Shown one piece after another: positions 21,501-32,469 of a stretch of DNA of 64,000 nucleotides. Numbering within the stretch: the first letter of the stretch is position 1; every line of letters begins with the position of its first letter. This DNA is from Cryptomeria japonica. Taxonomy: Eukaryota; Streptophyta; Pinopsida; Cupressales; Cupressaceae. The notes below the pieces were generated by a model. The model saw nothing but the letters and a program-made list of their open reading frames with translations. It was not told the origin of the DNA and did not search any database. The stretch covers positions 203,588,191 through 203,652,190 of the forward strand of contig NC_081408.1 in the NCBI RefSeq assembly GCF_030272615.1. The letters are read 5' to 3'. Both the position numbers and the translations under genes were made by a program.

Positions 21501-21629
21501 CCATCGAAGAGTATGACTCTAAGAAATTATGAAAATGGGAAAAGGCATATATACCTTCAGGTAAATGAAGAGATGGATAAGTCCCAGATAATCCATGAAG
21601 GATCCTAGGCTGCAAGAATGTGGGATAAA

Positions 21630-21632
21630 GCC

Positions 21633-21666
<34 letters not shown>

Positions 21667-21780
21667 TATATATATGTATATCTATACGTATATATGTAAT
21701 CTATACATATGTATAGATATATACATATATGTATATATCTATACATATGTATATGTGTGTAAATATATATATATATATGC
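21630..21780. repeat. TA-rich microsatellite with nested palindromes
   Basis: Alternating TA/CA tract. It includes the palindromes CTATACATATGTATAG and ATATACATATATGTATAT, and could extrude as a cruciform. It lies exactly at the 3' end of LINE B and may be that element's tail. Confidence 0.85.
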
Positions 21781-22176
21781 CGATGAGAGGCTGAATATGA
21801 GGATGGATGACTGAATCAATGTGAGGGTTTTATAAAACCCAGATAAGTATATACGAGGGGCCTCTCCTTGGGTTAAAGGATGGAAGACTAAATGGGTATG
21901 AAGGAGAGGACTAAAACTATATGATTGAGATTTATGTTTTAATGATTATATCTAATAATGGGTTGAGCCTAACTACCTGACTTAAAGTTTGGGAGACCAG
22001 ATATATGGGCATATTTAAACTGAATGTTTGTCTGAGTATCTATTCGAAAATGCAGGGGCAGGAAGAGGACAAAATAAGGGGGTTAAAATAGAGTCTTGGC
22101 AAGAGAAACATAAGGGGATGAAAGGAGAAACATTCTAACGATCACTTAGGACACAAAAACCAAAGAGGGGATTGCC

Positions 22177-22596
22177 TTAAGGTGGCATAGATAGGAGATT
22201 GATGCCATCAGCTCCTAAGTTGGCCAACTCATCTGCTCTTTTATTTCCCTCCCTATAAATATGATTGACTGTGAACCTATCAAAATCTCTGCATAAGTCA
22301 AGAGCTCTTGACAGCAAAGTATTTAGTCTCCAATTAGGCATACTACCTTTCCTAAGAGCATTGACAATTATAGGCGAATCTCCTTCAATTTCCAAGTTCT
22401 TAACTCCTAGTTTCTTACATAAATGTAGACCCTCCACCAGGGCCATAAGTTCCACCCAATTGTTGGTGTTGATGCCAACGAGAGAGGCAAAGGTTACAAG
22501 TTCCTTGCCATTCTAATTATGAACAATACATCCTATCCTTGCTTGCCCTCGGTTGCCGTGGGAAGCCCCATCAAAGTTTAGCTTCACCCATCCTTC
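22177..22596 (-). pseudogene. LINE B RNase H domain
   Basis: An open stretch of 92 codons reads ELMALVEGLHLCKKLGVKNL, EIEGDSPIIVNAL, NWRLNTLLSRALDLC, and IYREGNKRADELANLG. All RVT_3 catalytic neighbourhoods (E of ELMAL, D of GDS, D of RADELAN) are intact. It ends in TAA at 22177-22179, probably the natural ORF2 stop. Upstream in the same frame, TAG at 22513-22515 interrupts IGCIVHN-stop-NGKEL. Confidence 0.92.
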
Positions 22597-22608
22597 ATTT
22601 GGGGGCTA

Positions 22609-23172
22609 CTATTTGCATGCATCCCTTGAACGAAGACTTGCAATAGGACCCTCTCCTACAAAGGAAGGAAAGGACAAGCCTTCCCAACGTCTTTTCATCT
22701 TTTCATCCCAATGAGTGATAGAGGTATTCTTCAATGTCCCTAATGACAATCGATTGTTCAAGAGCTTGGTGATAGCTGACTCTATCCTATTAATGATTCT
22801 GGGAACCTCTAGTTTTTCATTCTTAAAGAGATGCCTATTTCTCTCCTTCCATAGTTCCCACATAATGGAAGAAGGAAGAGCTGTCCACAGACCTTCAAAG
22901 AGACAACCACACCTAAGGAGAGGCCATGCCTTGAGCATTCCAAAGATGGTGTGGGGGAAGGCTGTAGACCATTCAAGTTTGTTGGTGAACTAGATCCAAC
23001 ATTTGTGAGCATAGGGGCAGTTAAGGAGGATGTGATTGGTGTCTTCCTCATCTACCTTGTAAAGAGGACATCTACTAGGGCCCTCATACCCCATTCTTCT
23101 AAATTTGTCTACAGTTAGGAGCTTGTTGTGATCCACAAGCTAGGAGAAGATACCTACCTTAGGCAGACAGTA
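22609..23172 (-). pseudogene. LINE B ORF2 zinc-binding region (zf-RVT)
   Basis: The minus strand continues from WDKYCLPKVGIFS through KLLTVDKFRRMGYEGPSRCP, LLNCPYAHKCWI and FGMLKAWPLL to IMWELWKERNRHLF. This is the Cys/His-bearing reverse-transcriptase zinc-binding domain, followed by the W-LWKERN-R-F phrase common in plant LINEs. TAG stops lie at 23140-23142, where Trp is expected in FSWL, and at 22989-22991, where Gln is likely. Confidence 0.9.
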
Positions 23173-23740
23173 TTTATCCCAGTAAAGTTTCAAGGGAAGC
23201 TCAGTCAAAGGTCTTAAAAATGATCTGGAGATGAGAGAGTATCCATCCTTGGAGTTGTATTCTCCTCTTAGGAAGCCATCCCAGACGAGCTTGTCCTCAT
23301 TTTGACTAAAGGCAACATTTCTTGATTTAATAATTGCCATAAGTTTTTGTTTATCCCTTACCATGATATCCTCATCTTCCTTTTTGATCCACTGCCAACC
23401 AGCCCCATCCTCTGAAGGGGAGATATAGTTGTTTACTGGGGTAGCACCAAAGTCATGGATATTATCAATAGTCTTATATCCACCCCATGAGTCTGACCAG
23501 AAAAGGGCTTTATCCTCCAAGTAAGTCTGTCTGAGATAATCCTCCTGTAGTCTAACATAAAATTCCATAGGTAGGACCATTTGGGAGGGTTGGTTTCTCT
23601 AAAGATTTGGATAGGATTCCCTCCATTAAGGTATTTGTGGTGCAGCAAGCGAGCCCATTTGAGGTGGGGGGTTCTGAACATCCTCCAAACCAACTTGGCA
23701 CCCAAGGCTTTGCCCTAATCATGAAGGTTTTTAATGCCAA
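23140..23740 (-). pseudogene. LINE B ORF2 thumb/connector region
   Basis: Two frames cover this stretch. One reads GAKLVWRMFRTPHLKWARLL, HHKYLNGGNPIQIF and PPKWSYLWNFM. The other reads YLEDKALFWSDSWGGYKTID and KLVWDGFLRGEYNSKDGYSL. A frameshift near 23540-23580 separates them. The phrases match the region after the reverse-transcriptase palm in plant L1 ORF2 (ALLAKW-WR, F-WDDWL-G, W-S-G-FSVKS-Y). Confidence 0.88.
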
Positions 23741-24640
23741 TTCCTCCTTCTTTACGTTTGCATATCTTGTCCCAAGATATTAGAGATATTTTATGATTAT
23801 CATTAGCACCTTGCCACAAGAAAGTCCTGAGATGCTTGTTGAGCTCTACAAGTTTAGAAGAAGATAAATGTTGACAAGAGAGCTGGTAAATGGGCATAAC
23901 TGACAAGACCGATCTAACCAAGGTTTCTCTACCTGCAGATGAGAGCCATTTTCCTTTCCAAGTGTTAATCCTAGACTTGATTTTATCCACCAAGTTGTCC
24001 CATAATTTTGAGGGTCTTCGACCCTTGTCAAGGGGAATGCCTAGGTATTTGCAAGGAAGAGTTCCTTCACTAATCTCTAGGACATTGCTGATCACTTTCC
24101 CAAGGGAGGGGTCAATGTTGAACATAAAAACTGCAGACTTGGCCAGATTCACCTCTTGACCCGAGGCTAGCATATAGGAATTAAGGATACCTTTGAAGGC
24201 ACTCGCTTCCCTTACACTTCCCCACCCAAAAAGCATCATGTCATCGACAAATTGCTGGTGGGTAAAGGGAGGGAGGCCACTGGTAATGGGGATCTTTTGG
24301 ATCCCACCTTCCTCTTTGGCCTTAGAGATGGATCTACCTAGGGCTTCAGCCATGATCATGAAGAGGAAGGGGGACATAGGATCTCCTTGCTTGAACCCTC
24401 TTGAGCTGCTAAAGAAGCCTTCCGAGGAACCTTTAACCAAGACCAAGAATTTGGGGGTGGATATACATTCAAAGTTAGGTTGATCCAGGATTTGGAAAAT
24501 CCAAAGCCCTCCAAGAATTTGCATAGGAAGCACCAATCAACTTTGTCATAAGCTTTTCTTATGTCTAATTTGAGTAGAATACTTGGGGCCCTATTGAGCT
24601 GGACCAAATGAATGGCCTCTTGGGCCATAATAACCCCATC
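23715..24640 (-). pseudogene. LINE B reverse transcriptase palm domain
   Basis: The frame 24356-24640 carries KLDIRKAYDKVDW (first catalytic Asp), then FGFSKSWINL. After a frameshift near 24480-24500, the frame 23715-24536 carries GFFSSSRGFKQGDPMSPFLF, QQFVDDMMLFGW (catalytic FVDD at 24240-24251), YMLASGQEVNLAKSAV and YLGIPLDKGRR. All core residues of a non-LTR reverse transcriptase are present. TAG at 23715-23717 breaks the frame right after IGIKNLHD. Confidence 0.95.
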
Positions 24641-25441
24641 CTAGATTGATCTATCTGCTACGAAGCCAGTTTGTTCTTCACTAATGATAATGGGGAGAAG
24701 ATTCTGGAGTCTAGCTGCTAGGGTTTTGGTTAAGAGTTTGTACAGAGCGTTGCATAAAGCTATTGGTCTAAAGTCATTAAAGCTTTCAGGATTCTCTTTT
24801 TTGGGGATGAGAGCTAAGAAGGTATTGTTGATTTCTTTGAGAATCTTACCAGAGTTCCTAATACCTTCTAAGGTGTTCGTGATCTCTGTCCCCATAAAAC
24901 CCCAGCATTTTTGGAAAAATTTGGTGGGGAAGCCACCAAGAACCGGGACCTTGTCGGGATTTATCTTCATAACGACGGATTTAACCTCCTCCTTCGAGAA
25001 TTTCTTTGATAGGATTTTGTTGTGGGAATCGTTAATGAGTTTTGGAAGATTTTTGGTAATATTGAGTTGGCCTCTAAGGTTGGAGCCTTCAATATTATTT
25101 AAGATTTTATCAAAAAACCTTGCTGCCTTTGAGGCTACATCATCTAGTTGAAATAGGATGGAGCCCTGACAATTCTTAATTTTAGAAATTTGATTGACCC
25201 ATTGCCTTGGCTTAGTACTATTATGGAAAAACTTAGTATTTTGGTCCCCATCACTCAACCAAGTCTCCCTCGATTTTTGTTTCCAAAAGATCTCTTCATT
25301 TGAGAGTGTCTTTTCATACTTAGAGAGTAGAGCCTTTTCTTTGAGGAAGAGATGTTCATCCATCCCCTTCTTAAGAACCTCAATGTTAACATTCTTAAGA
25401 TCATTTTCTATTAGGATTTTTTTATCGAAAAATATTTCCAA
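24641..25441 (-). pseudogene. LINE B ORF2, reverse transcriptase N-terminal region
   Basis: A 266-codon open stretch includes SRETWLSDGDQNTKFFH, FSKEEVKSVVMKINPDKVP, GFPTKFFQKCW, FLALIPKKENPESFNDFRPI and EEQTGFVADRSI. These are the fingers motifs (LIPK-, -FRPI-LCN, Q--F---R-I) of L1 reverse transcriptases. It ends in TAG at 24641-24643, after which the frame continues DGVIMAQEAIH. The family normally has Q or L at that stop. A homopolymer frameshift near 25425 joins it to the endonuclease. Confidence 0.95.
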
Positions 25442-26299
25442 AATTAGTCCTATTCCATTCTAAGAGCTTCCTTTTGATAAGCTTTAACTTGCTTGTGATA
25501 ATAAACATCTTCGAACCACAGAAAATAGAACTTTTCCACCAATTCTCAATTAAGTTTAAAAAGTTATCATCTCTGAACCACATGTTCTCAAATTTGAAGG
25601 GGCATTTTTTAGGGGAGTGGTCAGATGATAAGGTTAGTTGGAGTGGAAATTGGTTGGACCATGAAAAAGGGAGGAGTTTTGCATTCAGGGTAAAGTTAAG
25701 CTCTGAGAGCCCTCCATGGATAAAGAACCTATCTAATTTCTCAGCAATGTTACAGAAACCAAGCCTTCTGTTGTTCCAGGTGAAGGCATTATCTGTCGTT
25801 TGTATTTCCAACAGGGAGTTCCTATTGATCCAATGATTGAAATCTATAGCCGCTAGAGGAAGTTTGTTGCTACCTCCTCTTTTATCTACTACCTTAGTGA
25901 TAGCATTGAAATCTCCCCCAATGATGCATACATCATTTGGGAAAATACTGAGGAAAGACTCTAGTTCCACCCACACCCTAGCCTTATCCCTATTTTGGAT
26001 GGGACCGTAAACGTTAATCAATTTGAATCTTAGGTTATTTTTATAACTTACTACTTCTCCTCCCATCCAATTTTTCTTAATCTCTAAAGGTGTAAATGAG
26101 ATGAATCTAGAGTCCCAAATGATGGCTAAGCCCCCTGAGGCCCCTGTTGCAGGGGAGTGTTTTAGCTGTCTAACGCCTAGTTTTTTCTCAAAAAGGCTTA
26201 TCTTAGAGGAGTTCATTTTAGTTTCTTGGATTAACATTTTAAAATGCGTTGTTTGTTAGGGGCATTTAGACCCCTAACATTCCAAGTTAAGATTTTCAT
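25422..26299 (-). pseudogene. LINE B endonuclease domain
   Basis: The start at 26299 reads MKILTWNVRGLNAPNKQRIL, then a deletion/frameshift removes ~20 residues before MLIQETKM (26237). Then follow GASGGLAIIWDSRFISF, INVYGPIQNRDKARVW, IIGGDFNAI, NAFTWNN, KLDRFF and LSSDHSPKKCPF. The exonuclease-endonuclease-phosphatase motifs (N, E of QETK, Y-P, GDFN, TW, LDR, SDH) are all visible, so the catalytic set is intact apart from the N-terminal gap. Confidence 0.94.
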
Positions 26300-26355
26300 G
26301 GCTCTGTGGGGAGGAACTTCCCCTCCCCTGCATTAAAAAGATTAGATATTTTAGA

Positions 26356-27681
26356 CTAACCCTTGGCTTCTCCATCCTTTGATCTTAGTTCAACAAGGGA
26401 TCTCCTACCTCTTCTCTTACTATGTTTAGCATAGTCAAGAGAGTCTTTGCTTCTATCAGAGCGGAGAATGCCTAGAAGATTAGGGTTATCATTTTCTAGG
26501 TTATCTAATACTATAAAGAGTTCATCTATTTCTAAGTCAACTCTAGTTACATCCACTAGATTTTTAACAAGGAAATCCCTTTGTCTTTCCAACTCCTCAT
26601 CATCACAAATTTCATCAACCAATAGGTCCATGAGGTCGTTTACTACTTCTTCCCCTATAAAATTGGCAATGATATTAACTTCCCTATCCACTCGATCATT
26701 CTCAGACTCTACAATTGGATCAGAAATAGCCTTCAAAGATGGAGGGAAAACCTTTGCCTCCTTAAGGCCTTCCATACTTGAGACTAGAGAGATTGGATGA
26801 TCCTGTAAGGATGCCAATCTTGGATCCGGGGAAAGCCTATCTAGCTCTGCTGATTGCACAAAGGCAATTAGTTCCATTAAAGGGGAAGACCCCAAGGGAC
26901 TCAGCCTCTCTGGTGGAATGAGAGAGGTAGATGATGACATATTTGTTAGGCTAAGCTTCTCTTTCTGGGGGATAACCTCATTGATTTCCCTATCTTCCAG
27001 ATCTCTATCCCCCAAAAGAGAGTCAACTATAGGTGAATTTATAGTTGGTAGTGAAGGAAGAGGGGAGTGAGAGGGCTTAATAGGGGATCTATGAGGATGT
27101 AGGTTTGAGGTAAGATGATTAGGGTTAATATCAATCTTATAGCCCTTTAGGGTAAAACCCCCTCCTTCCATGAATCTGAATGGAGTGCCATTGGACTTGA
27201 GCAATGATATAGGGAAAGGTTTCTTAGAGGGGATCTTCCTTGGCATAGAATCTTCGAAAGGGCCATCATAAAAGGGTAATTCTAGGGTTAAACAAGATTT
27301 ATCACATTTTGGAGTTATAGGCTCTAAAGATTTAATGTTAATATTCATATTAATGATTAAGAGCTGGTTAAAGAAGCTTAGGGCTGATTTTTTTACTTCT
27401 ACAAATTTACCTATTTTGTTGCCTATTATTCTTAAAAAGTCATTATTGCGTAATTCTACAGGGAATTTATCAAGTGAAATTGCTCTATTAACCATACATG
27501 AATTGAATTGAGATGGGAGAAAGAGAGGTTGCCATTCCCAAGAATCAAACCCTAGACCTTTAAATTTTAATATATCCTCATTAACAAATGAATTTATGAG
27601 ATTCTGAGTACCACATTCAATAGCTAAGAAATTATCAAGAAGGATGTCAATTTTTACTTGGTTATTGAAGGAAGATGACAC
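26356..27681 (-). pseudogene. LINE B ORF1-type protein
   Basis: An open frame of 441 codons, ending in TAG. The N-terminal ~130 residues resemble the DUF4283 nucleic-acid-binding region of plant L1 ORF1 (FDSWEWQPLFLPSQF, then DKFPVELRNNDFLRIIGNKI and GKFVEVKKSALSFF). A Pro/Ser-rich middle and an acidic segment with GEEVVNDLMDLLVDEICDDE follow, and then a basic tail (SKRRGRRSL). The CCHC knuckle usual after DUF4283 is not seen, although KPITPKCDKSC is near the right place. It may be a complete ORF1 or one lacking its true N terminus. The longest uninterrupted frame in the window. Confidence 0.8.
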
Positions 27682-28310
27682 CCAATTAGCAATTTATTCC
27701 GATGGGATCCCCCAGCCTTTCCACCGAGCAAAGATCATTCTATCACTACAGTGCATTCAATACCTAGCCTAGGTATAATTATCAATTTCAATGACTAACC
27801 TGTTAGGAGTAGCTGGGGAATTTTAAGGTGCATCTGACATAGGGTGCTTGTGATGGCCAGAGGTTTCCTTATCCTCTGATAATTTGCCCAGGGATTTTCG
27901 TGGAGGAATGAAGCGAGAAAAGAAACTCTTTGGCTAGATAGGTTTTACAAAACCCTCCTCTCGACAGTGATTGGAAATCCTTTTGAGACCGTTTGGTTGC
28001 ACTAATGCCCTTCTATGGCTAACCACATTCCATTCCTGATCCCAGCCCTTGTAAAGAGGAGGGGGAGCCCTAGCCGCATTAACCAAAGAGCATTTTGTTT
28101 TTGCAAAGAAGGCCTCTTGATTGCAGGTCCGTGAAATGACCCTACCAAGATCCTCAGTCCCAGAGTTGGTAGCCAAAATAGCAAATCGATTAGCAGGACC
28201 TCTGTAATTTCCCCACGGCAGATAAGAGCACTCAAAAGTGGATGTCGATGCATTGCATCTTTTTTCGCATGCAGAGACATATTTGGATCTTTTTTTCTCA
28301 AAGAAGGTAG
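27682..28310 (-). pseudogene. LINE B 5' region / ORF1 N-terminal remnant
   Basis: Overlapping short minus-strand frames (27934-28176 and 28002-28301) contain VVSHRRALVQPNGLKRI and RRG-like basic residues. Neither is complete. They probably represent the start of ORF1 or the 5' UTR before a frameshift. The 5' border near 28310 is inferred from the return to very AT-rich sequence. Confidence 0.5.
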
Positions 28311-29437
28311 ATATTACTCATAGTATCTAATATCAAATAAATATTTTTCATGGAAGAAAAATCAATCTTAAAAATATTTTATGAATAGTTAAGTTTCAAT
28401 TAGTGCCCTCCCCACACTTCACTTGTTCAAACATTCAATTAGGTATATTTATTGAATTAATTTTACATAGTTTAAATTTTTTATTATTTCAAAGTTATAT
28501 TAATAAGAGGAAAATATGTTTGACTGATTATAAGTTTAACAATAGATTATTGAATGTGATTTTAAATTTAATATTTAAAATATTATTTTGAGATATTTTT
28601 AAGAAAATAATTCATCTTTCTATTTTCTTTCTAGTTGTAAAAAATATGTAATAAAGATTATAGATTAACATTTTAAAAAGTTTATAAATTATTTCATATT
28701 TTTTTTAATTCACATATAAACAAAATTTTTTGAATATGTTTTATAATAAAATAATATTTTTGTCAATCTAACAATCTTATTATTTTTATGGTTTGAGACA
28801 ATTAGAGGTAATTTTGAAGTAAAAGAGATAAATTGTTAACAATATAATTGGTAAAATGGTGTCTAGTTTTTACTTTTAGTGTATGTAAATGTTATAAATT
28901 TTATTATTATTATATTTAATAGTTTTTGACAACAGCTTTCATAGCATTCATTATATAATATATACTCTAGGTGCAAGAATCAAATATAGTAGACACGTCC
29001 TCCACTAACACAACAACAACACCTAATGTTAGTTGGATACTAATACTAATATTATCATTTATAATATTGTCCATTAACTATATCAATAGACAAATTTATT
29101 GAAGTTATTTTTATTTATTTTAAAATAGTAATAATATGAACATCATTATGATGAATTTAATACTTTATTGTTAGGTCACACAAAAGTTAAAACTCTTCAA
29201 ATAATCAAGAAAAATAATTACAAAAAATGTTCAATATATAATATTTGATATTTTTCTTCCCTTAATATTATTATTTGTATAAATATTTTTAAAATAAAAT
29301 TTTCAAGGTTTGAAATTTTAATTGACTAAACAAAAATGTTTTGACAAAATTTGCAAGAATTTGGTCTCAATAATAAGATAAGAATAAATAAAAAATAAAA
29401 AATTAAATTATAAGATAATATAATAATAATGATGATT
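28311..29437. other. AT-rich intron remnant of copy 1
   Basis: No gene. Very AT-rich. The right end (AATAATAAGATAAGAATAAA, 29370-29389) resembles intron 2 of copy 2 near 42970. It is the stretch of the old locus between LINE B and LINE C. Confidence 0.55.
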
Positions 29438-29641
29438 GGGTTTCGAAAAAGCGACCGGAGCGGTCTGCAACTTGAGATAGTACAGTTGAAGGTCGATCTT
29501 CATATGAGCCTCGGCCTAAGGAGAGGCGGCCTTCGGTAGCAGCCTTGCATTTGTAGTAAATTCAATCTCTATCGCATGTGGCTTTATTGTTTCAAGTTTA
29601 TGGGCGATGGGAACCACTCGACCACTTAGTTTTCCTCTTCA

Positions 29642-31240
29642 GTGGTGGTTGAGAAGAGAAGCAGTTCGTTCTTTCAAGCGGTCGTGGGAGACAAGTCCGT
29701 CCCTAAAGGTGTCGGTTTTGAAGTCATTTTGTCTTTCATGAATGGAGAAGAACCTGGAGGAACCGAAGGAGGTAATCCATCTTCCAATACCTCACTTATC
29801 ATTATGCCTAATTCTAAAATGAATGCAGTATGTCTGAGGAGTGTAATAGGCTTAGGGATGTTGCCAATTCTTTGACCATAGTCGACCCGTCCAAACTCCA
29901 TGCTAGAAACTTTATGAACAAATACCTTAAGTATGTTTGGGTTAATAAATTAGGGTTTTTGTTTCAGTTCTATCGCATGGTTCAAAGAGATCTTTTTATT
30001 ATTTTCTTTAAAGATTCGTTCTCAAAAAAGTATTTTGGATTATAGGCAAAGGGTGCTTTAGGGCCATTGGGTGGCAACCCCGAGCTATCCATGAGGAAAT
30101 CCTTGCCTTTTCATTCCCTAGATGGGTCTCTGTTTAAAAAGTTTGCTCCATCATGTGGAAATGGCTTCCTAAAGCCCTCAAATCAATTGGTAATACAATT
30201 AGAATGGACAATTCCTCCACTCTAATCCCACACATGGATGCCAGACTTCTGGCTTTCAGTAAACCTAGCATTGATATTCTAAATGAAATTAAATTTGAAC
30301 TAGAAGAAGAAGTTTTCATGTGCCCCATTGAACTTGTAGTCGGAATCCATGCATGCTTTCTCTGTGAAAAGGAAGGACATACTCGTAAAAATTGTCTTCT
30401 ACTAAAAAAGAAGTCTTCCAAAACAAAAAATGTAGGTCATGCGAATGCCATACCTCTCTCCAAGCCTAATTCTCTCCTGAACTCAAACCATGTTTTCCAT
30501 GAACCCCCTCGGCTTTACATAACCTCATATTTGACTCCTCCCTCTATCACAATCCCAACTACAGTCTCTTCCCCTAATGGAGAGATTATATGTGATAAGA
30601 TGAAAGGGATCCTTGATGATTCCCCACAAGAGAGTATTGTTTCCAAGCCTTATTCCCTTCATGTTGCAATTAAAGTTGCATTTCAAGAGGCACACCCCCC
30701 CTATCTAACCTAGAGACTAAAGGGAAAGCACCTGAGGATCTTCGATCCAAACCCAAAACTATGAATTCACAACAAATTATCTTGGAAAAACTCAAGAATA
30801 TTAGGGAGACTCAAAGAAGAATTGAGGCTCAGACCAATGATTATGAAGTTGAACTTATTCCTTCCAAACTTGAGAATGACACTTTGAATAATGCTCTCCC
30901 CATCCCTAAGATGGTGTAGGCAAATGATGCTAAGAAAGGGATTACGCGGATTGCCTCTTTAGAAAGGGACCCACTGCCCTTCTCACCTCCCCAAGGATTG
31001 AATCCAGATGTGATAAGTATCCCCTCCTCCTCTTCCCTTAGCACCCCTTCCCAGGAGCTAGTTAGGGATGAGGTTGGGGTTAGCCATAGTGTTGATGCAA
31101 AGTTAGAAGAGGCAGTTGCTCTCTCACAATGTGCTAAGAAGGGGATCTTTGAACATGATAGTTGTGGGAAAGAATCTAAGATAAGAGTCTTATGTGGGCC
31201 ATTATCCCTTATTCAGGAACCTTGGATAAGTTCATTATAG
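29642..31240 (+). pseudogene. LINE C ORF1 with DUF4283-like region and zinc knuckle
   Basis: Several frames must be joined. The order is an N-terminal part (29642-29875), WVNKLGFLFQFYRMV (29935-29980, the DUF4283 core), WKWLPKALKSIGNTIRMDNS (from 30153), then IHACFLCEKEGHTRKNC, a perfect CX2CX4HX4C knuckle near 30345-30390. The 186-codon stretch 30153-30713 is the best preserved. A Ser/Pro-rich linker and a charged tail reach ~31240. Frameshifts and stops make it non-functional. Confidence 0.85.
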
Positions 31241-31481
31241 ATCGATCCACGAAGGCCTACAAAGTAAATTGAGCTAGATTTAAAACACACAAAATGATAA
31301 AGGTTAGAAAAAAGAAGTTAGCTCCACCCTCATTGGGTGATGAGAAATTTTTTGAGTTTAAAAGACCAAGAGGAAACCTAAGGGGTCAGGTGGGAGCACA
31401 CCTATCCCCTCTAGTAAAAAAAAGAGATTCCCTAAATGTTAGAAATTATTTAGGGTCCCAATGGACATGTCCTCTTAGCCT

Positions 31482-31624
31482 AGATGGAGTTAAGTTGTGT
31501 TTCATGGAATGTCAAGAAACTAGAGTCCCCCGATAGAAAATATGTAGTTAAAGGATTCCTTAGGTTGTACAAGGATGTGGATGTCCTCATGATACAAGAG
31601 ATTAAGGAAGTTCAGTTTCTTGGC
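31482..31624 (+). pseudogene. LINE C endonuclease N terminus
   Basis: The plus strand reads ELSCVSWNVKKLESPDRKYV, then DVDVLMIQEIKEVQFL. This is the start of an L1 endonuclease (SWNVRGL, then LLIQETK). Similarity stops abruptly at ~31624, where a different sequence begins. Confidence 0.85.
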
Positions 31625-32465
31625 ATATTAGCATAACTGATAGTGAGAATCGATAATGGAATAACTATTGATGATATTGATAAACCGATATAAGGTTTGT
31701 TGGTGATGATATAGTTGAGATGTTGTTTGATGACTTGATCATCAGTTTATGTTGTCATTGATGGAAACTATGTCAACTATGGTTACATTGTTTTATCATG
31801 CTATCTAAGTCATCTATGATTGACCAGAAAGATATGCAATGAATTTGACAGTAAACTAGCAAATAGGACTTTAACTGGTAAATGTGAAACTATGTTATGC
31901 TTAAATAATTGGATCTAGAGATTGATGATGAATTTGATGTTGTAGTTTGGAATTTGTGTTTGAGACATTATAATGAGTCAATGAATGAAACCACATCATT
32001 TTTTAGTTACCAAAAGTCATGTTTGTGATTGAATGATGTATGTTTTGTAGGGTTTTAGTAGGGTTTAAGAACCATCATTCAAATCTTATAACCAGTAATG
32101 ATTTTGAGTTTGGCGATGTATCACATTATGTTTGTAAGTTACTGATGATGTGGCTGAATCTGCATGAAGTGTTTAAATGATGTTTTGCCACAATTGAAGA
32201 TGTAATCTATTGGGAAACAATGAAGAACATAGAAGAATTTTTTAAGGGTTTGATTGCTTAACAGATCGAAAGTGCGATGATGATTTATGATCATTCAATG
32301 GTTGTAATTGATGTGTAATTTGTTGTAATGATCCATATGATGATATATAATTATTTTTAAAGATTTGTGATGATCTATGATGTAAATCTTAGTATGAGGT
32401 TAGATTTTTGTAACTAATAAGTTTTAAAGTCTATTTAGGGTAAGTTTGTGATGATTTACTGTGTT
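31625..32465. other. unidentified ~840-bp insert inside LINE C
   Basis: No coding frame. It is T- and GATGAT-rich, with words such as TGATGATTTATGATCATTCA and TAGGGTTTTAGTAGGGTTTA. It interrupts LINE C where ~2 kb of ORF2 should be. It could be a solo LTR or LTR piece of an unknown family; no flanking duplication was seen. Confidence 0.5.
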
Positions 32466-32469
32466 GGTG

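Larger units (their letters stand above)
21781..28310 (-). mobile_element. LINE B (L1-type), nearly full length, decayed
   Basis: Minus-strand L1-type element. From 5' to 3' it has an ORF1-type protein (26358-27681, plus upstream 5' sequence to ~28310), AP-like endonuclease (25422-26299), reverse transcriptase (23715-25441), zinc-binding C-terminal region (22609-23740) and RNase H (22177-22590). The 3' UTR then ends at the TA-rich tract. The ORF2 frame needs at least four frameshift corrections and contains five TAG stops. It sits inside the copy 1 host-gene locus. Confidence 0.93.

Noticed and set aside
21519-21746. Tyr/Ile-rich minus-strand frames
   Set aside because: Translation of the TA microsatellite.
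23890-25836. Several plus-strand frames of 80-155 codons
   Set aside because: Antisense shadows of the LINE B reverse transcriptase and endonuclease frames.
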